From positions 1 through 51,728 of IMG/VR virus record IMGVR_UViG_3300030329_002067: 51,728 nucleotides of DNA; one strand, given 5' to 3'. Within the stretch, counting starts at the first letter, position 1, and the number at the start of each line of letters is the position of its first letter. Origin of the DNA: a virus. Both the position numbers and the translations under genes were made by a program. This document shows, in pieces, positions 39,328 to 48,157 of this stretch. The notes under the pieces were generated by a model. The model was not told the origin of the DNA, searched no databases, and worked only from the letters and a program-made list of their open reading frames with translations.

Positions 39328-42192
39328 TCAGTTATAAGTCATATCCGCCGCTACACCATGTAGTGCGCTCATTTGTAATGCTCCGCTATCTTTTAGCCTT
39401 TCCTCTATTGCTTCTATCACTAAATCTGCCGCTCCTTCGTATGTGACCCCACTAAAGTTATTGGTCACAAACAGTTCCGGTGCGAAATATAGATTCTCAA
39501 CTCCGTTTTGTTTCAACTCGTTGAATAAAGCGGCATCCATTGAGCTCCTTCTGCCCCCAAAGAATAAATCTAATCTTTTATCTGAAAATGATTCCATAGC
39601 CTGCTCTCCTTCTTTTAAGGTATCGTTAAAGTCCTGTATTCCCTGCATATCTTGTTTGAGCTCTGCTTGCATTTTTTCATGCTCAGCCATCATTCTTTCC
39701 ATTTCTGCTTCGTTTGCTTTTAATTCTGCCTCTATTTCTGCTAATTCATCATCTAACTCGCTTGTTCCGAATAAATCATAGTGTTTAGCAAGATACATTG
39801 CGGCTACAGCAAGAACAACTGATAGTCCCAAAGTAGCAACAGCGGTCGCCGCACTAAGTTTCATCATTGCGGCGGTAGCCGCGTAAGTCATTGCTATCAT
39901 TGGAACGAAAGCAAGGCTCATCAAGAACATTTGTGCTTCTGCGGTTTCCGCACTATCCCCCATCATTGCTACCATAAACGAAGCACCCATTAAAGCCATT
40001 GAAGTCTGCATACTCAGTTTCATCAAATGTTGTTGAGTAAGCATTCGTTGTTGTTGCACTTTAGTTAATAACTGTTCTGCTCCTATTACCCCTAATGTGC
40101 TTCGAGTTTCCATTCCGTCTAACATTATTTGCATTTGCTGTAAGTCTATTGATTGCAAACGCTTCATATTACTCATGTCTTCTGTTTCAGCCCCTAACAG
40201 TTTTGTTATTGCGTTTTGAAGACTCGCCCTTGTTTCTTGGTCCATTACCTTAACTAAGTGTTCTCTGTTTTTAGCAGTTAGGAAAGTCTGCATCCCTTCA
40301 TGCTCTAAAACATCTAATTTGAACTTTCCTAACTGTATTTCCATTAAAATTAAATCAATCTCTTTTTGTAAGTCTGCTTGTCTCATTGCAGACTCTTGTC
40401 TTTCTACTTGCGAGGCGGTAGAACTTATACCATAAGAAATTAACTCTGCTTCCATTTTCATCTTTAATGTCTTTAATTCGTCTTGTTTGGCAAGAACCTT
40501 AGCTCTCGTCACATCAATAAGAGCAAGTTCTCCAGTGAGTTGTGTTTGTAATCTTGTTAAGGTTTGGCTTTGCATAGTATTATTTAGAGCAAAATAATTT
40601 AGTTGAGCGGAATTTTGAGCATTAAGAGCCTTAGACATAGCAAATAGAGCATTTAACTCTTGTATTCTTAGATTAACATTGTGAGCATTTATTATTGATT
40701 GATTCTTTAGTATTTTTACTTTCATTTCCTCTGTCTCAAGACCCATTGAGCTCATCATAGTTAATAACTTCTGACTTTCGACATGATTTAATTCTGAACG
40801 AACCTGTGCTTGTGATAGCATCAATAGACCTTGTTGTTGTATTGTCTGTTGTTTTGTTTGCGCTAATAGAGTTTTTGCGGCTACCCCAACTACAGTTATT
40901 GCTAAAGAGAATTGTAGTAATGGTTTCATTACTTCATAAACAGCACCCGCAACGAGCAACCATTCTTGACTCCATTGGACTAACCTATTATCCATTAGTG
41001 CATTTTGAGACTGCACTTGCAAATACTGAATCCTAATCATTTGTAAATTAGTGGGGATTAGTTTCTTAGCCATTTCATATTGAATTGATTGTATAGCCCT
41101 TTCATACTGTTGGATATTATACATTGCGTTCTGTTGGAAAGTATCAAACTCTTCTAACGCGCTGTTTGCAGAGTTTTGGGAACTTGTTTGAATCTGAAGT
41201 GCGCGGTCATATCCTTCCATCAATTTGATAAATCTAACATAGTGGTGAGCACCCGCAACTGCGATAGCAATGTTAGTTTGTTGGGACGAGGATAAAGAAT
41301 CCCATTGTGGTTCTAATTGGCTCATTACCTCCATTAGAGTGAACATATTACCTGCTTCGTCTTTGACCTGAACATTGTATTCTGCTAAGACCGCGTTGTT
41401 ATTAGAGCGGTCCGAGGCAAGACGGGCAAGCATCTGTTTGATAGAACGACCAGCCTTAGAAGATTGTTCGCCTTGTTCGATAAGTGTTGCACCGAGGGCT
41501 ATTTGTTCATCTAATGATGTATTTACGAGCGTTGCGGCCGAAGCGTATTGGTTAAGAGCCTGTATCATGCCTTGTATCGTTGCACCGCTTGTATTTTCCA
41601 CTTCGTTAAGTCTATCTACCAAGCGGATAGTATTTTCTAAAGCAATCATTCTTTCTTCATCTTCTGTTAGCATTGCTCTTTTTTCATCACTAATGCCCGA
41701 ATAAATGAATCCTGTTTGCATCTGTAATTGCATAAGAGCCTGCATAGCCGCGTCGGTTTCCATCATACCGACCGCACCAAGCAACATAGAACTTGTTGTG
41801 ACCGCCATCTGTGCATCATCACCCCCAATCTGCATTTCTAACTGCTTCATCGTGGCGGCGGCCTCGAGTGATTCGGCGGCAGACTGATTAAACGCCGCCC
41901 CTATGTCTATGATTTGCTTTTCAAGGGCTTCTGCTTCGTGTATGTTATCATCAAAAAACTTCTCAAAATGTATTCTGGCTTCTTCAATAGGTTCTGCTAA
42001 ATCCATTAGAGCATCGTTCCATTGTTGAATACCCATGAACACTTCCTCGAAAGCAATCATCATACCTTCGATAGCGTCTGTGAATACTGCGGTCATTACC
42101 GCACCCAGAGCATTAGCATCGTCTAAGATTTGTTCAGACTTAATAGATGCGTAGACCGTGAAAAAGGTCCTTGCACCACCCATTTTCGCCAT
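39328..42192 (-). CDS. Tape measure protein (954 aa)
   Basis: It sets tail length and lies inside the tail tube. It is long, mostly alpha-helical and rich in Gln, Met, Leu and Ala, with repeated coiled coils and hydrophobic stretches (ALMGASFMVAMMG, MSLAFVPMIAMTYAATAAM, VATLGLSVVLAVAAMYLA near residues 730-810) typical of tape measures that also help DNA entry. It sits between the tail-assembly chaperones and the tail-tip gene. At about 1.5 angstrom per residue the tail would be near 140 nm. GGGGTGA precedes the start. Confidence 0.87.
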   Translation of the reverse strand: MAKMGGARTFFTVYASIKSEQILDDANALGAVMTAVFTDAIEGMMIAFEEVFMGIQQWNDALMDLAEPIEEARIHFEKFFDDNIHEAEALEKQIIDIGAAFNQSAAESLEAAATMKQLEMQIGGDDAQMAVTTSSMLLGAVGMMETDAAMQALMQLQMQTGFIYSGISDEKRAMLTEDEERMIALENTIRLVDRLNEVENTSGATIQGMIQALNQYASAATLVNTSLDEQIALGATLIEQGEQSSKAGRSIKQMLARLASDRSNNNAVLAEYNVQVKDEAGNMFTLMEVMSQLEPQWDSLSSSQQTNIAIAVAGAHHYVRFIKLMEGYDRALQIQTSSQNSANSALEEFDTFQQNAMYNIQQYERAIQSIQYEMAKKLIPTNLQMIRIQYLQVQSQNALMDNRLVQWSQEWLLVAGAVYEVMKPLLQFSLAITVVGVAAKTLLAQTKQQTIQQQGLLMLSQAQVRSELNHVESQKLLTMMSSMGLETEEMKVKILKNQSIINAHNVNLRIQELNALFAMSKALNAQNSAQLNYFALNNTMQSQTLTRLQTQLTGELALIDVTRAKVLAKQDELKTLKMKMEAELISYGISSTASQVERQESAMRQADLQKEIDLILMEIQLGKFKLDVLEHEGMQTFLTAKNREHLVKVMDQETRASLQNAITKLLGAETEDMSNMKRLQSIDLQQMQIMLDGMETRSTLGVIGAEQLLTKVQQQRMLTQQHLMKLSMQTSMALMGASFMVAMMGDSAETAEAQMFLMSLAFVPMIAMTYAATAAMMKLSAATAVATLGLSVVLAVAAMYLAKHYDLFGTSELDDELAEIEAELKANEAEMERMMAEHEKMQAELKQDMQGIQDFNDTLKEGEQAMESFSDKRLDLFFGGRRSSMDAALFNELKQNGVENLYFAPELFVTNNFSGVTYEGAADLVIEAIEERLKDSGALQMSALHGVAADMTYN

Positions 42193-42194
42193 AC

Positions 42195-42455
42195 TTAATC
42201 ACCCCTTGCTTTTCTACGAGCTGCTCTTCTCTGATTCCTACGAGCCACTGCTCCTTTAGCACCACCGGCTAAATCCTTTGTTTTGCGACCAGACTTTTGG
42301 TGTGCTTCGTTAATCTGCTCATTTATTTCAGCCGCTATTAAAGAGTCTAACATCATTCTTGCGTGACCGCCATTAGGATTTCCCCATCTTTCAGCAAACT
42401 GTGATGGCGAAACACCCTTAAATGTAGAGCATACTGCGGGTAATAGTAAACTCAT
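42195..42455 (-). CDS. Tail-assembly chaperone-like protein, second (86 aa)
   Basis: It is coupled by ATGA to the preceding chaperone-like gene and ends just before the tape measure gene, the place of the second tail chaperone (gpT-like) in siphoviruses. It opens with a globular stretch (SPSQFAERWGNPNGG) and ends in a strongly basic tail (ARRNQRRAARRKARGD). In many phages this product is made by a frameshift; here a normal ATG start is available. Confidence 0.6.
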   Translation of the reverse strand: MSLLLPAVCSTFKGVSPSQFAERWGNPNGGHARMMLDSLIAAEINEQINEAHQKSGRKTKDLAGGAKGAVARRNQRRAARRKARGD

Positions 42456-42814
42456 CTGACCAAAGGGACCGCGCCTTCATCCTCTTCACCCCTAATGAAA
42501 GACAAAAGAGGGACGATTTCTTCTGAAAGCAGTTCGTCTACATCACACTGAGTCCCATCTTCAAACTTTCCAACGCACAGAGGAACAAGTGTTCTAATTT
42601 GAGAATCCAAACCTGCCCCATAGTCTTCTACCATATCGAAGAACTCATCCTGTTGTTCTTCGGTCCATTGTGTTGGGTCTGTTCCGAAATGTCGGCATTT
42701 ACGAAGAGCTCGTGCGTGCGCCGTTTCTAATGGTAATTTTTCAAGGCCGGATGCTTGGCGAACCCAGACCTTTTTTCCGTTTTGCAATTCAAATAATTTA
42801 CTTTTTATCGGCAT
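42452..42814 (-). CDS. Tail-assembly chaperone-like protein, first (120 aa)
   Basis: An acidic helical protein between the tube-side genes and the tape measure gene, the usual position of the gpG-type chaperone. Features are LFELQNGKKVWVRQASGLEKL at the start, a middle with CRHFGTDPTQWTEEQQDEFFDMV and a C-terminal acidic part. ATG 42814 is preferred; a GTG nine bases upstream is possible. It overlaps the upstream gene by 17 bases. Confidence 0.65.
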   Translation of the reverse strand: MPIKSKLFELQNGKKVWVRQASGLEKLPLETAHARALRKCRHFGTDPTQWTEEQQDEFFDMVEDYGAGLDSQIRTLVPLCVGKFEDGTQCDVDELLSEEIVPLLSFIRGEEDEGAVPLVR

Positions 42815-43061
42815 TCTTCTCACTCTTCTTTACTTTACTTTTCTTTGGCTTGGCTTTTGCCTTTGCCTTTTCTTCAACCTCTTTTTTCAAGGCTTCTAAT
42901 TCTGCCGCTTCTTCGGCCATTCTCGCTTCGATAAGTTTCTTATATCGTGCAGGGCGACCGCCGGACAATTTGTATAGACGCTTTTTCTCGTCCATCTCGA
43001 ACTTTCTTGAACCCCCTCTAATAGAAGGGTCGTGCTTATTGAACTTGTTATCTTTAGCCAT
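42798..43061 (-). CDS. Lys-rich hypothetical virion-block protein (87 aa)
   Basis: GAGGTGG precedes ATG 43061. The first 50 residues are basic (KDNKFNKHDPSIRGGSRKFEMDEKKRLYKLSGGRPARY), then a coiled-coil helix leads into a Lys/Ala tail. It lies between the tail tube and the chaperone genes. It may be a tail or head accessory; no family recognised. Confidence 0.65.
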   Translation of the reverse strand: MAKDNKFNKHDPSIRGGSRKFEMDEKKRLYKLSGGRPARYKKLIEARMAEEAAELEALKKEVEEKAKAKAKPKKSKVKKSEKNADKK

Positions 43062-43072
43062 ACTTAACCACC

Positions 43073-44134
43073 TCATGCAAGCGGGGCGGCTGATTTTGTG
43101 CTTTTCCATACTGCCTTAGACATTGCGCCCACTCCTTCATCAAATAACGCAGTAAAACCAACAGACATTGTTTGCCTGTCTCTTCCGGTAATAGTCGAAT
43201 CCGGCGCATCGTATTGAACCTTGAATAAGTCAATTTGAAGACTTTCATTTGTTCCGCCTTCAAAGAAAAGGCTTATTGCAGGGTCACTGGTAGTCCCATT
43301 AACCAATAGACCGGCCGCTAACTGCTTATAGAAAGGCTCGTTAGTTACATCAGCCAATGTGCCTGCATCGTGAATAACCCTATTAAACTCGATTGTCCCT
43401 GTTATTTCACGCATACCTGCGACGGGGAATCGGGTATATGAGTTATTACCTAAAGCGACTGCTGACTCAATATCACGGTTTAGATTGATAGTTAATTCAA
43501 TAGACTTAACGAGTTTGGTTCTTTCACCCGAAACAGAAGCGAGTCCTTGAAACGCAACATGGGCTCCTTCAAAGTGGAATGCGTCTGCGGTGTGGAAATC
43601 GTTATCTCCGGGAGCGGTGTCGGCGTGTTCTGCGGTATTATCTTCACCGCACCCAACAAACTCTGCTGAACACATTACATACTCGTTAATGTTAGCACCA
43701 ATAGTCAAACTGTTTAGGACCTGACCGGGGAATCTGTGTGACCTTCCTTCACGGCCAATAACGCAGGTTAGTGAGTTCCATCCTGTATATGCGCCACCTG
43801 CAAGAGCCGCCTTAACATCTGATGCCGCCTCCTCTAAAGTGTGGGTATAAGGTGCGCTTGAGCCTGTGGTAGTAGATTTACCAAAAGCGTTAGCCAATAG
43901 TTTTCCGGTGAACTCGTCACCAAGCATAGCCCAAGAAATTGAACCCGCGCTTGTCTCCATTCCAATGGTTGTTGCTCTTGGACCGTATCTTGATACATCA
44001 CTTCGGGTCATTATTTCAAATTGTGGGGAAAACGATTCGTCGTCAATCTCACCATACTTTAGTGCGCTGACGATTGTCGTTCCGTAGGTTGCTTCTGTGT
44101 TTATTGCGAAAAATCGGTCTGCCATATTAGCCAT
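43073..44134 (-). CDS. Major tail tube protein (353 aa)
   Basis: It forms the stacked rings of the tail. The pattern FAINTEATYGTTIVSALKYGEI, then SRYGPRATTIGMETSAGSISW and GKLLANAFG matches the Phage_tube_2-type tail tube family, and repeated strands with NSYTRFPVAGMREITGTIEF continue the beta fold. GAGGT lies seven bases before ATG 44134. Gene order (terminator, tube, chaperones, tape measure) is the standard siphovirus order, which strengthens the call. Confidence 0.8.
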   Translation of the reverse strand: MANMADRFFAINTEATYGTTIVSALKYGEIDDESFSPQFEIMTRSDVSRYGPRATTIGMETSAGSISWAMLGDEFTGKLLANAFGKSTTTGSSAPYTHTLEEAASDVKAALAGGAYTGWNSLTCVIGREGRSHRFPGQVLNSLTIGANINEYVMCSAEFVGCGEDNTAEHADTAPGDNDFHTADAFHFEGAHVAFQGLASVSGERTKLVKSIELTINLNRDIESAVALGNNSYTRFPVAGMREITGTIEFNRVIHDAGTLADVTNEPFYKQLAAGLLVNGTTSDPAISLFFEGGTNESLQIDLFKVQYDAPDSTITGRDRQTMSVGFTALFDEGVGAMSKAVWKSTKSAAPLA

Positions 44135-44183
44135 GTCTATACCTCGGCTTGTAGTCTTATCACGAGCCAGCACCTATTTAGTA

Positions 44184-45260
44184 TCACCGTATAGTCATCC
44201 GTTCTCGACGCATGTAGACAACAGTTAAGTTGTGTATGCACACCATTTCGTCGTTGTCTAATTTAGTATCTAAGGCTAATTGATAACCGACTATACTATC
44301 TTTTGAACCGTTTAGTCCTGTTGCGGTATAGAGTTCATCGAAAACATCACCCATGATTCTTAGACCTAAGCGATATGACTCTTGATAGTCTGTTCCTTTG
44401 GTTGTGACCATAATGTTTGCTTCATTTTGAGTCTGTATGCTTGTTCCCCCTAAAGTCTCGAACTCATCTGAACCTGTGCCTGCGACTATTACATGAATAG
44501 TGGGTGGGGATAAGCGCATTATCATAGAAGAAGAAAGGTCATACCCATATACTATGCTTGAATCCGGTAGTTCTTTGATATTTCCTCGCTTACTATTCCT
44601 AAGTGTGTCTCGTATAGCAAGACCTAATCTGTTAAGTGTTGATTGATAGAAAGCAGACATTCCTAATTCATCGGGATTGAATGCTCCATGATGCGTTGCA
44701 TATACAGAACCCCACTTAGTTTCACCGTCATTACTGCCCCATGTTATGTCCCTGCCGGTAGTATCTGCCGTTCCGACCGCGCTTAGGTATCTTTGCGTTC
44801 CGAAATCATCTTCCATAATCTCGTGGATATACATATTAGCATTGCCGTCTGCATCTAATGTTAGCCTAATGGTTGTGATATATGGCTCAACTTCTGCTTT
44901 TGTTAAGTCTAAATCAGTAAAAGTAGAGGTTGTTGCTCCCACTATTTTTAGCCCTGTGGCTGTTCCTGTGGATTGGACTTCAACGCGATGTGAGTCGCTT
45001 CTGAGTCGAATAAGAGTCGTTCCGTCTGCGGGTATATCTGATGCGTTAGGATAGAACATTGTTGCTAAGATAGTCAAATCATCAGAACTTGATGGGGTGA
45101 CCGAATAGTAAGCACTTGAGGTTATTTTCCAATAATCTCCTTCTGCCGCTCCTGAACCCGATGCGGTCCATGCTTCGTTATGATTAGTATTGCTCGGTGA
45201 AGTTGGATTTTCACCATTGATTCTGCTCGTCCAAAACTGTTCTGTTGTTGCTATCGCCAT
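44184..45260 (-). CDS. Fusion of lectin-like domain to tail terminator protein (358 aa)
   Basis: The C-terminal 155 residues (from QSTLNRLGLAIRDTL near 204) have the alpha/beta layout and position of tail terminator or completion proteins, which cap the tube and join it to the head. The N-terminal 200 residues instead form a Ser/Thr-rich beta domain (YWKITSSAYYSVTPSSSDDL, HRVEVQSTGTATGLKIVG, TIRLTLDADGNANMYIHE) like a concanavalin/LamG fold. Terminators are usually 120-160 residues, so the extra domain is unusual and may be exposed on the virion neck. GAGGTT precedes the start. Confidence 0.65.
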   Translation of the reverse strand: MAIATTEQFWTSRINGENPTSPSNTNHNEAWTASGSGAAEGDYWKITSSAYYSVTPSSSDDLTILATMFYPNASDIPADGTTLIRLRSDSHRVEVQSTGTATGLKIVGATTSTFTDLDLTKAEVEPYITTIRLTLDADGNANMYIHEIMEDDFGTQRYLSAVGTADTTGRDITWGSNDGETKWGSVYATHHGAFNPDELGMSAFYQSTLNRLGLAIRDTLRNSKRGNIKELPDSSIVYGYDLSSSMIMRLSPPTIHVIVAGTGSDEFETLGGTSIQTQNEANIMVTTKGTDYQESYRLGLRIMGDVFDELYTATGLNGSKDSIVGYQLALDTKLDNDEMVCIHNLTVVYMRRERMTIR

Positions 45261-45261
45261 T

Positions 45262-45966
45262 CTAATAACCTCTGTTTGCAGTTGGGCTAATCTTTACATC
45301 TGCTGATTTACCAACACCGATATTTTGCTCTAAGACTCTATCTATATTTGAAAGCCACTTATTGATAACTTTTTCTCGAGCCTTTTGCATATACGCTATT
45401 CTTGGATAACCTGCGTGTGTAAATGATTGCGTTCCATAAGATGCTTCTCTGTGGATAGTAAATGGTGCTCTACCTTGTTCATAGTATTGGGCTATTTTAC
45501 CTTCATAGGTTCTACCGGTTCTTGCTCTTGAACCACGCACACCTGCGCTTGTGAAGTTATCTGGTCTTTCTTGGTCTTGGCTCCACATAGATACCGATAC
45601 TCCATTTCGTTCTGTTGCACTATCCCTTGTTTCAGCAACTCGCAGTGACCTTGCTATTTTCTTTGTTGCAACTTCTGACTCGCTGCTCCAAAAACCTGTA
45701 TCTTTTCTTTCCCATTGCTTTCTTTCGCTCGAAAACTGCCTATCAGAATAACTATATAGGTGTGCTTTAGTTTGCGCCATAACTTCTCGCATCCATTGTT
45801 GAAGATACTTATTCATAACCTTCGGTCCAACATCTTTTAGTTTTCTCGCATACTTGATAGTTTCTGCGGTATCTGCTACCATCTTCATGTGCAGACCTCC
45901 CCTATCACTTGATACATTTCTTATGTATCGGGAAGTGGTGCTCATTCCCTGCTGAATACGGGGCAT
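45262..45966 (-). CDS. Neck protein, HK97 gp10-like (234 aa)
   Basis: It is placed between the connector and the tail terminator, where head-tail joining (neck) proteins lie. A helical N terminus (ADTAETIKYARKLKDVGPKVMNKYLQQWMREV) is followed by a basic loop region and a C-terminal helix (MQKAREKVINKWLSNIDRVL), like gp10-type proteins. The ATG overlaps the previous stop (TGATG). The call depends on order and general pattern. Confidence 0.65.
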   Translation of the reverse strand: MPRIQQGMSTTSRYIRNVSSDRGGLHMKMVADTAETIKYARKLKDVGPKVMNKYLQQWMREVMAQTKAHLYSYSDRQFSSERKQWERKDTGFWSSESEVATKKIARSLRVAETRDSATERNGVSVSMWSQDQERPDNFTSAGVRGSRARTGRTYEGKIAQYYEQGRAPFTIHREASYGTQSFTHAGYPRIAYMQKAREKVINKWLSNIDRVLEQNIGVGKSADVKISPTANRGY

Positions 45967-46502
45967 CAGATAACACCACCGAGGTGAGCAAGTCTTGTTA
46001 GAGATTCTTTGGTTCTTTGTCTTAGCGCAGAAGCCCTCATGCCTTCACCTTCGGTTCTTTGGAATGTTGATTCATCCTCTAAATAAATTGAAGCCGCAAG
46101 GTCAGCGCATATTTCACGAAGAACATGAGCCATTTCGCCTTCTTGAACGGTCACACCGGATGCGTGGTCAAGCGTAATACCGGTCACGCCTGTTAATTGA
46201 TTAGAGGATTTACCAGTCCATTGAAATGAATCACCATCAATGTTCCCTTTGCCTGAGTTAGAAAAAGAGGTTCCGCTTACTAAATCTACCGTTGTGCTTT
46301 CGGGTGTATGTGCTCCACTAAGCGTTGATTCGCCTATTTCTTGTGAAGGTGTTGCCCTGCCGTAATATTTGAACTCTTGGTCTATTTCTATTGTTGCCCT
46401 GCGAATGTGGCTTAGTATTTTTGTATTAGCCTGCACACGCTGAGCACTATTTAGACCAAGACGGAGTCCTACATCAGCAACAGAACAATACATCAATCTC
46501 AC
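45966..46502 (-). CDS. Head-tail connector/adaptor protein (178 aa)
   Basis: The opening CSVADVGLRLGLNSAQRV and the helix IRRATIEIDQEFKYYGR, with a C-terminal helical stretch (HVLREICADLAASIYLEDES), match the connector (gp6/gp15-like) proteins that sit under the portal. A Ser/Thr/Gly-rich beta insertion of about 60 residues (TVDLVSGTSFSNSGKGNIDG) splits the two helical parts and resembles tail-spike-like decoration. GTG 46502 or ATG 46493 could be the start. Confidence 0.65.
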   Translation of the reverse strand: MRLMYCSVADVGLRLGLNSAQRVQANTKILSHIRRATIEIDQEFKYYGRATPSQEIGESTLSGAHTPESTTVDLVSGTSFSNSGKGNIDGDSFQWTGKSSNQLTGVTGITLDHASGVTVQEGEMAHVLREICADLAASIYLEDESTFQRTEGEGMRASALRQRTKESLTRLAHLGGVI

Positions 46503-46795
46503 TCTTCTTCATCGGGACAATCTTCTTTATCACAAGTTCTCTTATTGTGTCCTGTTTCGCCACAGACAGAACACTTGCGAGCAGATTTCAAGGCTTCATC
46601 AACCTTTTCAACATTCTCTACTATCTTATCTATGTGTTCTTCTGATTCCTCAACAGTATCAATAATTTCATCAAGGGTTATTTTTCCGTCAGCGTTAATT
46701 TGTTTGTATTTCTTTAGAGCCCAAAGACCACCAAATCCTACTGCCGCCGCTAATCCAAGCCATACTTCTAATTCCACTCCTGCTATTGTTACCAT
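46499..46795 (-). CDS. Membrane protein with C-terminal CCHC zinc knuckle (98 aa)
   Basis: One membrane segment (VWLGLAAAVGFGGLWAL) near the N terminus, a coiled-coil-like acidic helix (DEIIDTVEESEEHIDKIVENV), then CSVCGETGHNKRTC, which fits the C-x2-C-x4-H-x4-C zinc knuckle exactly, and an acidic end. Such knuckles usually bind single-stranded nucleic acid. Membrane anchor plus knuckle is unusual in tailed viruses. ATG 46795 with GGTGA is preferred over GTG 46804. Confidence 0.7.
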   Translation of the reverse strand: MVTIAGVELEVWLGLAAAVGFGGLWALKKYKQINADGKITLDEIIDTVEESEEHIDKIVENVEKVDEALKSARKCSVCGETGHNKRTCDKEDCPDEEE

Positions 46796-46800
46796 TTTTA

Positions 46801-46971
46801 TCACCTATATTCTATTTGTTTGACCGCACTATACGGTATGAAGGAAAGAGGCCTTGTATCGCCCCTATCCTTGAATATTTTATATCCGTGAGGTGTTTCT
46901 TCTATGAACACATTTGTGTAGCATTTTTCCGGCGGGTGATAAACAACCTTGCCGAACCTAACCTCACTCAT
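46801..46971 (-). CDS. Small hypothetical protein (56 aa)
   Basis: GGGGGAAG lies right before ATG 46971. A compact small beta protein (VRFGKVVYHPPEKCYTNVFIEE) with a mildly basic end. No family recognised. It overlaps the upstream membrane protein gene by eight bases. Confidence 0.6.
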   Translation of the reverse strand: MSEVRFGKVVYHPPEKCYTNVFIEETPHGYKIFKDRGDTRPLSFIPYSAVKQIEYR

Positions 46972-47350
46972 CTTCCTCCCCCTTCTTTGTCTGAACAACC
47001 GAAGAAGGCATTAGCGGGGATATTGTTTCTGTCCCTGTGACCGTAAATCTATCCATTTGTAATTCGTGTGCTTTCTTTTGTGCAACCAACTCCATGTTGT
47101 GTGCGTTAATTGAAGGAATTAATTGAATCTCTGCTGTCTGCTGTTGCTTCCACATATCGAGCGCATCCTTAATTATCAATAGAGCAGGCCCTCCTATAAT
47201 TGCTATTAGTGTTGTATAGCCATCGAGATTATCTAAAACTGCTTGGTTGTGCATTCCCGCCCAAATAATATAACAGGCAAAAACAACCCACGATAATACT
47301 ATTGGGGCTCCGATTATTATTATAAATCTATCATTAAACTTAGTGCTCAT
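46964..47350 (-). CDS. Two-span membrane protein, holin-like (128 aa)
   Basis: Two hydrophobic segments (FIIIIGAPIVLSWVVFACYIIWAG and LIAIIGGPALLIIKDAL) are followed by a polar helical tail with an acidic end. The topology fits class II holins or membrane-remodelling proteins; position in the virion block just before head-tail genes suits lysis or membrane interaction. A GAGGCGTAGGG ribosome site is present. Holin identity is a guess from topology. Confidence 0.6.
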   Translation of the reverse strand: MSTKFNDRFIIIIGAPIVLSWVVFACYIIWAGMHNQAVLDNLDGYTTLIAIIGGPALLIIKDALDMWKQQQTAEIQLIPSINAHNMELVAQKKAHELQMDRFTVTGTETISPLMPSSVVQTKKGEEDE

Positions 47351-47417
47351 CCCTACGCCTCATACTATACTAATTACTGCAAGTGGTCCTTGACTCTTAT
47401 GAAGGTAGCCCTAATAA

Positions 47418-47879
47418 TTAACGATATAACCACCCTGTATTAAACTCTCCACCATCCCATGTATCGAACCAATCTTGGTCAAGAATAAAGTTTATTTTGG
47501 CTATGAACTCTTCTTTATCCTCCGAATTGCATAATAATTCTTCATAAACTGACCCAACTTCATAGTCATTGTAAGTTATAGGGCTCACATACATTTTGAA
47601 TCTTGTATTATTAACCATGTCCCCATTCGAGTGTTCAGCGACCCCTATTATTTTCAGATAATGTATGCCGAAGCCATCATCAACCCTGCCCTTGTCGACA
47701 ACTTCTGCTATTATGTATATACAATCCGGAGGAATATCATCGGTGAAATGGTAGGTAACTCTTTCAAATGCCGAACTATGGTGAGCAATTAATACCAAAA
47801 TTACTATTGCTATTGCTCGCATTGATAATTCTTCAATAATATATCTATTGGGGATAAGTGACTTTAGTTTTTCTAACAT
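47418..47879 (-). CDS. Membrane-anchored or secreted hypothetical protein (153 aa)
   Basis: A hydrophobic segment near residues 19-33 (MRAIAIVILVLIAHHSSAF) looks like a signal anchor or signal peptide. The remaining 115 residues form a soluble acidic domain with one cysteine pair (CIYI, LLCN). It may be displayed outside the cell. ATG 47879 is used; a GTG three bases earlier is an alternative. Function unknown. Confidence 0.6.
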   Translation of the reverse strand: MLEKLKSLIPNRYIIEELSMRAIAIVILVLIAHHSSAFERVTYHFTDDIPPDCIYIIAEVVDKGRVDDGFGIHYLKIIGVAEHSNGDMVNNTRFKMYVSPITYNDYEVGSVYEELLCNSEDKEEFIAKINFILDQDWFDTWDGGEFNTGWLYR

Positions 47880-48124
47880 CACATTACCAACCCATCTATA
47901 CCATAGACAGAGGCAATAATCGCTAACCCAATTTTCATAAACTTGAACCCTTCTTTCAATATCTGATTAGTGACCGCTTGTGTTTCATAAAGAGCAGACT
48001 GTTGAACATGAAGTGATGCTAAACCATCACCCATTTTTTCAATTAATTCATCATGTTTGTCTAAACGCTTCTCTATATTATCAAGCCGTAAATCTTGAAC
48101 TGCTGGACCTTGCGCTCGGCTCAT
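47879..48124 (-). CDS. XhlA-like coiled-coil membrane protein (81 aa)
   Basis: An amphipathic coiled coil (LRLDNIEKRLDKHDELIEKM and on) is followed by a C-terminal hydrophobic span (FMKIGLAIIASVYGIDGLVM), the plan of haemolysin XhlA-type proteins that help holins or attach to membranes. With the neighbouring two-span protein it may form a lysis unit. Coupled to the next gene by overlapping stop and start. Confidence 0.65.
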   Translation of the reverse strand: MSRAQGPAVQDLRLDNIEKRLDKHDELIEKMGDGLASLHVQQSALYETQAVTNQILKEGFKFMKIGLAIIASVYGIDGLVM

Positions 48125-48157
48125 TAAGCCTAAGAGGGTCCAAGACTTGTATGAACT

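Noticed and set aside
42452-42455. Programmed frameshift between the two tail-chaperone genes
   Set aside because: The junction is a simple ATGA overlap with a normal start; no convincing slippery heptamer was seen near the end of the first gene.
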